Assembly (NCBI GenBank): GCA_039105265.1
Contig: JAPFFF010000056.1
Span: forward strand, 620,001 to 684,000
Direction: 5' to 3'
Source of the DNA: Tritrichomonas musculus
Lineage: Eukaryota > Parabasalia > Tritrichomonadida > Tritrichomonadidae
Length of the DNA stretch: 64,000 nucleotides
The notes under the pieces are model-generated. The model saw only the letters and a program-made list of their open reading frames with translations, made no database searches and was not told the DNA's origin. The translations under genes were made by a program, and so were the position numbers. This document shows positions 48,888-59,800 of the stretch, piece after piece (the stretch's first letter is position 1; each line of letters starts with the position of its first letter).

Positions 48888-50984
48888 ATGAATGATTCAA
48901 AAGATCCAATGGAGCAAATTACACAATTCCAAGTTAACAGAAAGGATTTTAATGAAGATAAAAACATCAAAATTCCAGGCGGAATTGGAGTTATTACTTT
49001 TTGTACTCAAGTAAAAGATAATAAAAAATGCGTTATCAAAACGGTAAATTTAGATTCTAAAAACATAGGTTTTTTCATTCGTGAAGTTGAAATACTTGGA
49101 ACACAAAATCATCCCGCTTTGGTTCCTTTTATTGGTTATTCTACGTTCAAAAAAGGTGAAAAATATAAAAAAGGATTTATTTACCTCGAAAAAATGGAAA
49201 AAAGTTCTTTAGCTAATTATATCAAAGAGTGCAAGCAAGCAAAGAATAATTCACCTTTCACTGAAACACAAAAATTAATTATTGCTTATGGAGTTTCTTG
49301 TGCTATGGAATACTTGCATCACAATAATGTTATTCACAGGGATATTAAACCAGAGAATGTTCTTTTAGACTCTGAACTTCATCCTTATGTTACAGATTTT
49401 AACGCATCAAAATTTCTTGATGAATTGCAGCATCCTAAGCAATCAATAACTGGAACAACAAAATCTATTATGTCACCTGAATTCTTGGAAGATCCTGGTG
49501 AATGGAAAGACAAGTTTTGTATTGATTATTATGCTTATGGAGTAACTCTTTTTAATCTTATAACTTGCGCATTAGATGATCTTGATATTAATTCATTTTT
49601 AGATAGTCAAATGTTAAATTTCCCAGAAGATACATCAGAGGAGTGGAAAGAATTAATAGAGCGTTGTTGGAATACTGATATAAGTATTCGGCCAAACTTC
49701 ACTCAAATTTGCGATGAACTTGAATCAGACAGATTTGCAGATCCTACTAAAATCGATTTGGAAATATTTAATGAGTATAAAAGTATAGTTTATCCATTAC
49801 GACCAAAAGTGGCTTGCAATCTTTCAAAACCTATTGAAAATGAAACTAATGGTAACGAAGTAAATGGTAAACAAACTATTGAATTAATAAAACGTTCAGC
49901 TGCTTCAGGGGACACAGAAGCACAATATGATTATGGTATGCACTTACTTAACGGAATTCATACAGAAAAAAACATTCCAGAAGCAGCACGCCAATTCCAT
50001 CTTGCGGCAGATAAAGGACATGCCACGTCTATGCTTTGGTATTCGATTTTACTTCAACAAAAGGAACGACATATTAAAGAAGATGGATTTATTGATGATA
50101 GCAGTGATTATAACTTTGAAGGGGAACCATCACAAGCCAAATATTACCTTGACAAATGCGAACAAACTAAAAGTGAACCAGAAGTATATTCTATTAAAAG
50201 CAAATTTATGATTGAATCAGGGAAACACAAAGAATGTTTCAAATATCTTGTCTATTCGATGTCTAAAGGTTCCATTTATTCTACGATCTTACTTGGTAAT
50301 CTTTGTGAATCGAAGAAAACTAAAGGTAGCTCCGATTTTTATTATCAACAAGCATCGAATCGATGTCATTGTCTTGATTCTTGTGGATTTACCACACCCA
50401 TTGAGTTCAAAATATATCGATGTTTAGATTGTAACGAGAATGTGTGCGAAGGCTGTGCCAAACATTGTCATCGTGGCCATACTATAAAAGAGATGACTGA
50501 AGACTTTGGATTTGTATGTGATTGTGGGAAGAAAGGATTTCCTAACAAGTGTACATGTGAATTCATTGGAGAAAACAAAATATATTCACAACATCTTTAT
50601 CAATGTGAAGACTGTAATAAAGGACATAAAGATATATTCATATGTAAATCGTGTGCTGAAAAATGTCACTCCGGACATAAAATAATTGACTGTGGAATTC
50701 AAAAGAACGTTTGTTCATGTGGATTAAATAAATTACCAGATGAAATAGAATGTAAATGTTTTAATAATCCTCATACTATCGAATGTACAGCGAAAACGCA
50801 ACAAACCCCAAATAAACAACGATGGTTCCAATGCATTACATGTGGAGACTATGGATATTCGAGTGTTGGTATATGTGAAGAATGTATAAAACGATGTCAT
50901 TCGGGTCATTTTATAATTGATCTTGGCCTTGGAACATTTCGATGCAAATGTTTTGATAATAATAATTGTCAATTCAAACACTAA
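48888..50984 (+). CDS. TKL-like kinase fused to Sel1 repeats and three UBR-box-like zinc fingers (copy A)
   Basis: The 698-residue protein starts at ATG 48888. Residues 25-295 form a kinase domain: lysine in CVIKTVNL, catalytic loop VIHRDIKPENVLL, DFG changed to DFN (VTDFNASKF), MSPEF for APE, and IDYYAYGVTLFNLIT. Residues 330-400 contain Sel1-type repeats (AEAQYDYGMHLL-like wording and ARQFHLAADKGHATSMLWY). From about 491 three cysteine/histidine blocks follow, each of the form CxC...YxCxxC...CxxCxxxCHxGH...CxCG, for example YQCEDCNKGH and CAEKCHSGHKI. This is the pattern of UBR-box zinc fingers, which read N-degrons or other short peptides. The glycine loop is weak (PGGIGVITF). A signalling kinase coupled to a degradation-type reader is a reasonable guess. 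Confidence 0.85.
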   Translation: MNDSKDPMEQITQFQVNRKDFNEDKNIKIPGGIGVITFCTQVKDNKKCVIKTVNLDSKNIGFFIREVEILGTQNHPALVPFIGYSTFKKGEKYKKGFIYLEKMEKSSLANYIKECKQAKNNSPFTETQKLIIAYGVSCAMEYLHHNNVIHRDIKPENVLLDSELHPYVTDFNASKFLDELQHPKQSITGTTKSIMSPEFLEDPGEWKDKFCIDYYAYGVTLFNLITCALDDLDINSFLDSQMLNFPEDTSEEWKELIERCWNTDISIRPNFTQICDELESDRFADPTKIDLEIFNEYKSIVYPLRPKVACNLSKPIENETNGNEVNGKQTIELIKRSAASGDTEAQYDYGMHLLNGIHTEKNIPEAARQFHLAADKGHATSMLWYSILLQQKERHIKEDGFIDDSSDYNFEGEPSQAKYYLDKCEQTKSEPEVYSIKSKFMIESGKHKECFKYLVYSMSKGSIYSTILLGNLCESKKTKGSSDFYYQQASNRCHCLDSCGFTTPIEFKIYRCLDCNENVCEGCAKHCHRGHTIKEMTEDFGFVCDCGKKGFPNKCTCEFIGENKIYSQHLYQCEDCNKGHKDIFICKSCAEKCHSGHKIIDCGIQKNVCSCGLNKLPDEIECKCFNNPHTIECTAKTQQTPNKQRWFQCITCGDYGYSSVGICEECIKRCHSGHFIIDLGLGTFRCKCFDNNNCQFKH
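49822..50980 (+). repeat. 1,159-bp segment shared with 52434-53592 at about 99 percent
   Basis: The 3' halves of the two kinase genes match without length change. By eye I count roughly a dozen base differences, most within the first 130 bp, while the adjoining 5' halves differ at many positions. The match ends at the stop codons (CAATTCAAACA then diverging). Confidence 0.8.
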
Positions 50985-51472
50985 TTATTAAAAACCAATT
51001 TACCTATATTTGCTGCATAAATTGATTTATATTTAAAAAAATAAATAATCATATTTTGTAAACTCTAATACTGTCAGCATTTAACGATATTAATATTTTG
51101 AGCGTATTTATTTTAATTCAATTAAGTCATTGTTAGTTTGTTTTACTTTTTCTTTCATACTTGTCATTGAAAAATTGAATATGATCAAACTCTTACTGTA
51201 AGTATTTTAATTATTTATCCTTTTTTTCAGTATTGTGATTATATATTTTAGTTTGCTGATCTATTTACCAGCTATTGTTTTTTTATCGAAAATAGAGGAT
51301 ATGAATCATACCATATGATATGTTTCGTTAATTTATCTTTAAGTGAAAATTAATCTTTGAATAAAATTTCGATAATTTCCTTGAAAGTCGTTGATATATC
51401 TTTTGTTCTATATCAAAGAGAAACTTTTTATAGTCAACTTTTTGAGACTTTAATTTTCGAACATATGCTTAA
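50985..51472. other. Intergenic spacer between kinase paralogues
   Basis: 488 AT-rich bases with no gene. It is not similar by eye to the spacer upstream of copy A, so the duplication did not carry a long promoter segment, or it has since diverged. Confidence 0.35.
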
Positions 51473-53599
51473 ATGAATGGAACGAAAGAATATAAAGATC
51501 CAATGGAAGAAATTAAGCAATTTCTAGTTAAAGATTCAGATTTCCAAGAAGATAAAAGCGTTAGATATTCAGGAACTCATGGAAAATATACAGAAATTAA
51601 ATTTTGTATTCGAAAAAAAGATGAACTAAAATGCGTTAAAAAAACTGTACAATTGAATTCAGAAAGTATAGGTTTTTTCGTCCGTGAAGTTGGAATACTT
51701 GGAACGCAAAAGCATTCTGCTTTGGTTCCTTTTATTGGTTTTTCATTTCGCCGGAAAAAAAGTGGTAGATTGGACAAAGGATTTATATATCTTGCAGTAA
51801 TGGAAAGAGGTTCTTTGTGTAATAATATCAAAGAAATAGCAGAAGGAAAAAAAATTCCTAATTGGGATGATACACACAAGTTAATTATAGCATATGGAAT
51901 TGCTTGTGCTATGGAATTTTTACACTATAATAATGTTATCCACCGAGATCTTAAACCAGATAATGTTCTTTTAGACTCGGAACTTCGTCCTTATGTTACA
52001 GATTTTGATACATCAAAATTTCTTGATGAATTAAAGAAATCCAATGGATCTATATCTAGTTCAACCCCATATATTATGTCGCCTGAATTCTTTGAAAATC
52101 CTGATGAATGGAAAAATAAGTTTTGTATCGACTATTATGCTTATGGAATAACCATATTCTATCTTATAACTGGTCGATTACCATCTGTTGATATCAATGA
52201 AGTTATTAGTGGTAATAGATTACCTTTTCCAGAAAATACACCTGAAGAGTGGAAAACGCTAATAGAAAAATGTTGGAGTCAAAAAACAACAGAACGACCA
52301 AATTTCACTTTAATTTGTGACTTCCTTGAGTCGAATACATTCGCAGATCCTAATAAAATCGATTTAGAAATATTCAACAATTATAAAAATATTGTTCATC
52401 CATTGCGACCAAATGCAGAAATGATTTATCATTTTTCAAAACATATTGAAAATGGAACTAATGGTAACGAAGTAAATGGTGAACAAGCTATTGAATTAAT
52501 AAAACGTTCAGCTGCTTCAGGTTACGCAGAAGCACAATATGATTATGGTATGCACTTACTTAACGGGATTCATACAAAAAAAAACATTCCAGAAGCAGCA
52601 CGCCAATTCCATCTTGCGGCAGATAAAGGACATGCTACGTCTATGCTTTGGTATTCGATTTTACTTCAACAAAAGGAACGACATATTAAAGAAGATGGAT
52701 TTATTGATGATAGCAGTGATTATAACTTTGAAGGGGAACCATCACAAGCCAAATATTACCTTGACAAATGCGAACAAACTAAAAGTGAACCAGAAGTATA
52801 TTCTATTAAAAGCAAATTTATGATTGAATCAGGGAAACACAAAGAATGTTTCAAATATCTTGTCTATTCGATGTCTAAAGGTTCCATTTATTCTACGATC
52901 TTACTTGGTAATCTTTGTGAATCGAAGAAAACTAAAGGTAGCTCCGATTTTTATTATCAACAAGCATCGAATCGATGTCATTGTCTTGATTCTTGTGGAT
53001 TTACCACACCCATTGAGTTCAAAATATATCGATGTTTAGATTGTAACGAGAATGTGTGCGAAGGCTGTGCCAAACATTGTCATCGTGGCCATACTATAAA
53101 AGAGATGACTGAAGACTTTGGATTTGTATGTGATTGTGGGAAGAAAGGATTTCCTAACAAGTGTACATGTGAATTCATTGGAGAAAACAAAATATATTCA
53201 CAACATCTTTATCAATGTGAAGACTGTAATAAAGGACATAAAGATATATTCATATGTAAATCGTGTGCTGAAAAATGTCACTCCGGACATAAAATAATTG
53301 ACTGTGGAATTCAAAAGAACGTTTGTTCATGTGGATTAAATAAATTACCAGATGAAATAGAATGTAAATGTTTTAATAATCCTCATACTATCGAATGTAC
53401 AGCGAAAAAACAACAAACCCCAAATAAACAACGATGGTTCCAATGCATTACATGTGGAGACTATGGATATTCGAGTGTTGGTATATGTGAAGAATGTATA
53501 AAGCGATGTCATTCGGGTCATTTTATAATTGATCTTGGCCTTGGAACATTTCGATGCAAATGTTTTGATAATAATAATTGTCAATTCAAACATAAATAA
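51473..53599 (+). CDS. TKL-like kinase fused to Sel1 repeats and three UBR-box-like zinc fingers (copy B)
   Basis: The 708-residue protein starts at ATG 51473 and has the same architecture as copy A. Its kinase half is clearly diverged from copy A (for example CVKKTVQL, VIHRDLKPDNVLL, VTDFDTSKF, where DFG is DFD), with longer loops in the N-lobe (YSGTHGKYTE, FRRKKSGRLD). From about residue 320 to the end the two proteins are nearly identical, differing at fewer than ten residues, such as TAKKQQ for TAKTQQ and one extra terminal lysine. Catalytic lysine, HRD aspartate and the metal-binding aspartate are all kept. The Sel1 and UBR-like parts are as described for copy A. Confidence 0.85.
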   Translation: MNGTKEYKDPMEEIKQFLVKDSDFQEDKSVRYSGTHGKYTEIKFCIRKKDELKCVKKTVQLNSESIGFFVREVGILGTQKHSALVPFIGFSFRRKKSGRLDKGFIYLAVMERGSLCNNIKEIAEGKKIPNWDDTHKLIIAYGIACAMEFLHYNNVIHRDLKPDNVLLDSELRPYVTDFDTSKFLDELKKSNGSISSSTPYIMSPEFFENPDEWKNKFCIDYYAYGITIFYLITGRLPSVDINEVISGNRLPFPENTPEEWKTLIEKCWSQKTTERPNFTLICDFLESNTFADPNKIDLEIFNNYKNIVHPLRPNAEMIYHFSKHIENGTNGNEVNGEQAIELIKRSAASGYAEAQYDYGMHLLNGIHTKKNIPEAARQFHLAADKGHATSMLWYSILLQQKERHIKEDGFIDDSSDYNFEGEPSQAKYYLDKCEQTKSEPEVYSIKSKFMIESGKHKECFKYLVYSMSKGSIYSTILLGNLCESKKTKGSSDFYYQQASNRCHCLDSCGFTTPIEFKIYRCLDCNENVCEGCAKHCHRGHTIKEMTEDFGFVCDCGKKGFPNKCTCEFIGENKIYSQHLYQCEDCNKGHKDIFICKSCAEKCHSGHKIIDCGIQKNVCSCGLNKLPDEIECKCFNNPHTIECTAKKQQTPNKQRWFQCITCGDYGYSSVGICEECIKRCHSGHFIIDLGLGTFRCKCFDNNNCQFKHK

Positions 53600-53840
53600 A
53601 TAATTAAATACTCTTTATTTTAAATAATTTAATAATCTATACATTATTACTTAAGCTTTATTGCTGCTTATTAGTATTATCAAATAATAATTCCTTGTTC
53701 ATTGGGAATATATGCTGTGCATATAATGATAATGAATTACTCAAAAAAATAAAGTATTTCTGCTTTTTATTTGGTGAGAAAAAAGATTATAATCATGATG
53801 AAACAGGAAAATAAATATTTATGAATAAAATACAACTAAT

Positions 53841-55181
53841 TTATATGTTTACAGAAATTATCTGTCTAATAGACTCCAGCTTTGAAGGTAGAAATTGAGG
53901 AATTGAATAATTCACAATAAATTTAAGAATATCTTTCGATTCAGGAGTAAACGGAGCAAGTTGACTGCTCAAATTTAATATAATATCTTCTGTCGACTTT
54001 ACTTCGCATTCTTTATCAATAAATTTGGAAATAGTGTTTAGCGCACATACTGGGTCTATTGTAATAAAAACTTCAAAAGCCAAATCAAAAAATTGACTTA
54101 TATCTTCATTATTTTGATCTATATTCTCAATTTTTTCTATATTTCCGAAAGGAAAATTGCCTGCGATAAGAGGTAAAAAAGAAAATGAACAGAGTTGGTA
54201 AGCCATAATTCTATCATCTTCATCTTTAACATTATATAATTCAATTAGATCATCGACAAACTTCTTAAAAGATTCTGGTGACATGCTGCATGTTAGTTCT
54301 TGGTAAAAAGGAGAAGAGATGATTTTAGGATGTGCTACAAAATCATGAAAGATTGAGACTTGCGGTATTTCGGTAAAAATATGTGTTTCTTTATCGTATA
54401 TATCATAAAAGCTGCGAATAATAGCGTGAAACTGAGCTGTTTGATCATCTGGAGTTGTATCATCATATTTATGTTTAAACATTGTAATTTTTTCAATTGT
54501 TCTGCGATTTTCTACTTCCAGTCGAGAAATAACTGCAAGTAAAGATTGGCATTGATTATTACTTTTGATAATTTGCTCTTTTGTTAAAATTAAACTATCA
54601 AAGTCAATAATTGCAATTGAATCTAGAGGTACTGCATCCAAAGATGTTAATAAAGAAAGTAAGTAAATTGTCAAATTTTTATTTTTGTTTATTTCAACCG
54701 ATGCGATTTTGTTAATTGAGCCAAGAGCTTGGTGTGTAGTGTAATTAATGCGGCGTGCTCTACTCCAATCGTGTTGAGGCTGATATAAATGTTTTAACTC
54801 AGGGCAAGGGTTTTCAATCACTTCATTTTTGTTTTTATCATAATTTGCAAAAATAAGTTCTTCAAGCTTTAAAACTTGGTCTAATCCTTTTTCAATTTGC
54901 GCTTTTAGCTTCTGTTGACGGAATTCTTGGTAATTTGGAGTTAAATTTTTAGAAAAATTGTAGAGAGTGATATATTGTTGAAGTTTCGGATTCTTTTGAA
55001 AAATTAATCTTAATTTTTGATAAGGAACTTCTGACAATAAATTAGTTAGTTCATCACCTGAAATTTTTTTCCCTTCTGAAAGAAGTGACTGAGCTGCTGG
55101 TGGTGGTGGCGCTGGTGCTTCTTCATTTACTTTTGGAGGGTTTACTTGAATAGAGGATTTCCTTCTAAATAAATTTCGCAT
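53841..55181 (-). CDS. Helical protein of unknown function
   Basis: The 446-residue protein starts at ATG 55181 (MRNLFRRKSSIQVNPP). The first 20 residues are basic, followed by a proline-rich stretch (EEAPAPPPPAAQS, about 20-33) that could bind SH3- or profilin-like partners. The rest is mostly helical with no repeats, membrane segments or enzyme motifs that I recognise. HDWSRARRINYTTHQALGSI near 142-161 and TCSMSPESFKKFVDDLIELY near 310-330 stand out as the best-ordered parts. The second looks like a VPS9- or RhoGAP-like helical tail only in a general way, not enough to assign. Codon use and length argue for a real gene. It is convergent with copy B of the kinase. Confidence 0.7.
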   Translation of the reverse strand: MRNLFRRKSSIQVNPPKVNEEAPAPPPPAAQSLLSEGKKISGDELTNLLSEVPYQKLRLIFQKNPKLQQYITLYNFSKNLTPNYQEFRQQKLKAQIEKGLDQVLKLEELIFANYDKNKNEVIENPCPELKHLYQPQHDWSRARRINYTTHQALGSINKIASVEINKNKNLTIYLLSLLTSLDAVPLDSIAIIDFDSLILTKEQIIKSNNQCQSLLAVISRLEVENRRTIEKITMFKHKYDDTTPDDQTAQFHAIIRSFYDIYDKETHIFTEIPQVSIFHDFVAHPKIISSPFYQELTCSMSPESFKKFVDDLIELYNVKDEDDRIMAYQLCSFSFLPLIAGNFPFGNIEKIENIDQNNEDISQFFDLAFEVFITIDPVCALNTISKFIDKECEVKSTEDIILNLSSQLAPFTPESKDILKFIVNYSIPQFLPSKLESIRQIISVNI

Positions 55182-55277
55182 TAAATAATTTTTTTTGAAA
55201 ATTTTCTCAATTGATTTTTGAAAACAGAGAGCAATTCTATGAGTTTATTCAATTATTCAAAAAAAAAAAAATAATAA
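55182..55277. other. Upstream region of the unknown helical protein gene
   Basis: About 95 bases separate the start codon from a mariner-type element. They include an A-run at 55260-55271. The native promoter must be within this stretch or partly in the element. Confidence 0.35.
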
Positions 55278-56744
55278 TATAGTTGGTGGACATAATTCTG
55301 TTTTGGAGACATAATTATGTTTTCACATCATTTCTATATATTCAAATTGGACTTTTTAAAAAACAATTGTAGAACAATTAATATCATATTGGATACATTC
55401 TATTCCCAGATTTTAATTCACTTTTATCAAACTAAATTTGATCATAAATATGATATCGAATTTTTAATTTCTGAATATTTTTTTATTATTTGAAAAAAAT
55501 TATAATTTACTTTTCATCTATAATTAAAATGTATCATTATTATTTATTGAAATAAAATAGATAATTAGAAAAAATGGTTTCATTTTCATTTCACTACTCA
55601 AAAAACTCATTTCATATCACATTTCATGCTTTTACCATAAAAAAAAGGTTGTTTTAATTTGCTCTAACATAGTTATTATTTTAGAATATAATGTATATAT
55701 TATATTTTAGAAAAAAATTTATTGAAATAATAATTATATAAAAAGAAAAAGTGTTTTCAAAATATGAGAAAAATCATTCATGTAAAATGACTAATTTTGA
55801 AAAATGAGTTTATTTTTTTTCAAATTAGATGCAGTATTAATCATCTATATGATGCATATAATATATTAAATATAATAATATGGTTGAAAAAGAATCAATC
55901 TTGGAAAAATTTCATTTTTCTTTTTTTCATTCAAAATCATTCATAAATCACTCATGCATTATTGATATGATTTCAGAATTACATTATTTGATAACACATG
56001 CAATGAAATATATTATTAATCCTCTAAAAATCATTGTTGCCCATCAAGATTTCAGGTTTTTCTAAGAAATATACAAATTTCACTTTTTTATTTTTTCTAT
56101 TATAATAGCATTAAAAATAGCAATTAATCAATAAATATTAGGTAAGTATAGAAGAACTATTAAAATAATGAAAATAATTTCTCAAAGTCTAAAATTGAAA
56201 GTCTTTTTAAGTTATTTCAGAAGTTACTCTTTTTCATTAAAGTAATAGAACTTGAGTAGAACCGCCAATTTTATTCTTTCAATATCATTATACTATATGC
56301 ATTATATCAAATATTTAAATAAAAATTTAAAAGTTTTTATTTTTTATTCGAAAAAAACAAAAAAGTGATATGATTTTTAACTTTATTTTGTGCATCAAAA
56401 TTTTCTTATATGAAAGTTTTTAGATATCAATTATCTGACAAAATTATATCATTACTGATTATGAATTAATGATATTATTATTAAATCCCAAGTTTCAATT
56501 ATTGAGAATAAAATAAGCATTTTGACTTTTTTTTACATTAATGGCAAAATTTCATATAAATCACAAATATAATAGCTCATTTAATTAAATAATGATGTAC
56601 ATAAAATACATTAATAAAGTATATAATATTATCAAATAATCTTTAAAAAGTATTGAGAAAAATGTGTTTTATTTTTGTGTACCATTCAAAAAGTTGAGCA
56701 AACATGATTATGTCCCAAAAACATAATTATGTCCACCAACTATA
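55278..56744. mobile_element. Tc1/mariner-type element, 1,463 bp, no transposase frame
   Basis: TAGTTGGTGGACATAATT at 55280-55297 is the complement of 56725-56742, and pairing extends to about 43 bp with four mismatches, including the repeated core GACATAATTATGTTT. TA dinucleotides flank both ends (55278-55279 and 56743-56744). The length is close to that of full mariner elements (1.3-1.5 kb), but no transposase remains; the 61-codon frame at 55880 has no recognisable domain. It is either a heavily decayed mariner or a long non-autonomous derivative. Confidence 0.72.
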
Positions 56745-56834
56745 CTAATTAAGCTAATATATTAAAAAATAAAAAGCATTTCAATAAATAAATAACAATT
56801 TATTAACGAATATCTTGTTAAAAAAAAAATATTG

Positions 56835-59800
56835 TTATAGTAAAGTATGAGGCGGCTTATGCTGTATTTGCTGACTCTTATTTTGTTGAATCTTTTGTTG
56901 ACTATAAACTGTAGCTTCAGCTTTATCAGCTTTCCTTTTCTTATCAACCAATTCCTTTTTCTTTATCCGAACTTCATCGGATATAGTTGATTTTCGCATA
57001 ATTTTTTTCTTACTTCCGAATAAAATCCATTTTTCCTCATTAGCTTCAAGAGTTTCTCTCAAATTGATTGATTCAAGAAGTGCTCCTTCGATTAATTTCT
57101 TCATTTCGGCTTTTTGATTTTTACCTGTTTCAATCAATGTCAAAAGTGCGTGAAGAAGGTTATTTATTTCGTTCAACTTTGTCGCAATTGCTGCAAAATC
57201 TTGTTTTTCCTTATTTTCAAGCAAGCGAAAACTTTCTTCTACAGTTTTACAAGTTTTAAGTTCGGCCACTTCTCTATTCAATTCAACAATCTGCTTTTTC
57301 AAAGAATTTACAATATCAATAACAAATTCAGGAGAAGAAACGTTACAAGCTGACAAAATATTTGATATTTCAAAGTTCTTCTGTGATATCAACTGTTGAC
57401 TTTTTGAGAGCTCATTGGTGGTTTCTTTCAATTTGTGATGCATTTGTTCCACTTTTTGAAAGGTTTCTTGAACTCCATTTGAATAACCGTTACTTGAAAA
57501 CAAACTTTTCATTTTCTTCAACTGGTCTTCATGAGCTTTAAATATCGATGCCATTTCATCAATTGAGTAATGAATGTTGCTTGTGTTTTTGATGAAATTT
57601 GCATGTTTGTTCATTTCTTTGTCAAATTTCAGCAATTTCTCTTGTAAAGAATAATTTTTATGTTTCATTTTGCTTACTGTTACTTGCACCAAATTATCAG
57701 AATTTACAGAGTCACCATCGCTCAAAAATTCAGACAAAAGTGTATTGTCCTTCTGAATTTTTGAAGACATTTTCTCCACTTTTTCTTTAAGAGAATCAAT
57801 GAAATTCAAAACATCATTGATTGAAGAACAATTTGTTATACTAAGCAAATCTGAAATCATTGACTTCACTTCATCTTCATCACAATTCAATAAAGAAAGT
57901 AAATCAATGAATTGATTACTTCTTGTTTTGAATTCTTCTGCCTTTTTTTCAATTGATGATGGTGAATTAATTTGAGAGGTTTCAAATATTTTATTCAATT
58001 TTGACTTGAATTTTTCGGTTTGATCCAATTTCTCATGAAGTTCTTCTATTTCATTCTGATATGAGTTCACTTTTGGCAAGATCTCTGAGTACTGACTCAC
58101 GTCAACCGCTCTTACCAAACTCTTCAGAATTTGCTTGTCATTTTTAGCTGATTGAATGAGCTTTGATTGGCCACTTCCGTTCACTTCACTATTGAAAATC
58201 TCATTTAAGCTATCCAAGTCATCCTTCATTGTTCTTATTTGTTCTAGTATTGAATTTTCAGAGCAATTCAAAAGCTCACAAATTTCATTTTTAATTTTTG
58301 CCAATTTTTCAACTTTCTTCACAATTTGTTTGTGGTTCAAACTTTTTGATTTGTCTGAATTTGAAGAGTGAGACGATACAGAAGATGCAGGCGAAGAATT
58401 CTCAGAGCTGCCCGAGTTGACAATACTTGATATTTTAGTGATGATATCGAGCATTAATTTCTTCTCTTTTTCAATCTTGTGAATGACTTCTTTCAAGTCA
58501 GTTTCTTCGGGGCAAACCTTCTTCAGTAACCGCTCAACGTTAGCAAGTTCGGTTGCTTTTGAAAGGAGCTGTTTAGTATCGTCAACATTTAGAATAGAAA
58601 ACAGTTCTTTATTTGTTTGTTTCTGTTTTTGAATGGACGATAGGATGTCAGATTCTTCATCAACGTCGAGCAAATTTGAGAGGTTATTTTTCAAGCCGAC
58701 AACTTTTTGAATTCTGGCGGTTGCCTCCTCATCTGGATTCAAATTAATCAACTGACTAATTTCCTCCCTTTGGTCAATCAAACGCTTGACTCCTTTCAGC
58801 GCTGAATCAGTGTTTAAAAGAGTCATTATCTCGCGCTGTTCGTCGTAAGTTTTTCGCACTGAATTGATCAACTCGTTTGTATCGATTGAATTGATGTTTG
58901 TGTCGATATTTCTACTCTTTCTGCCAGATCTGGAGCTGCTGGGCTGTGGTTCATTATCTATTTCAAAAACGGTTTTGACAAACTTGTTATTTCTTTGAAT
59001 GATTTCAATCGGATCTTCGAACTTTTTCAGATCGAAAATTGAATAGATTTCGTTCATCTCTTTCTGCATGCTAGCGATCTCGCTGATCGGATCTGTTGAT
59101 GAAAACAGCTGTTGGATCTTCTTGTACGATTCACTGTCGCTTTGGTAATGACCAATTATTGTCGGAATATCATGTAGGTCAGTGTTTTTCGGAAGCATTT
59201 TTTGAATTGAATTGAAAATGGTCGACATCAATGTAATTGAATTCAAAATATCGGTTGAATTCATGATCGTTTGAATTCTTGACATCGTATCGTTCAGACG
59301 CTTGTTTTCTCCCATTAAATTCTGAATTGAATGCTTTACATCGTCTAAACTCTTGCCGTTCTCAATTTTCAATAAACTCGTTATTTCGTCCGTTTTTTTC
59401 TCATATGAAGACGCCTTTTCCGCTTCCTTTTGAAGGCTCGATAAAGTCGAACCGGACTTATCAAATGAATTAATATGGAGCTTGTTCATTACTTCCTTCA
59501 TTTGCTGCTTGGATTTCTCAAGATCGCTCTGTAAAGTGGTGATTTCTGAGGGTATTTGGTCGACCCTTTCACAATTTGTAATTTTTTGTAGTTCTTTTAA
59601 TAAATGATTGTTTTTATCTATATTGTCTACTATTTCTTCTCTGCTACAATTCATCTTTTGACAGATATTGTTGATTAATTCATTGTTGTCTTCAATTGCT
59701 TTTTCAATACTTGATCCTGAAGTGTTTAGAATCTGAGCTGCTTTGCCAATAGATTTCTTTTGACTACCAACTAATTTTACTAGATTGGATTCATCTGTGT

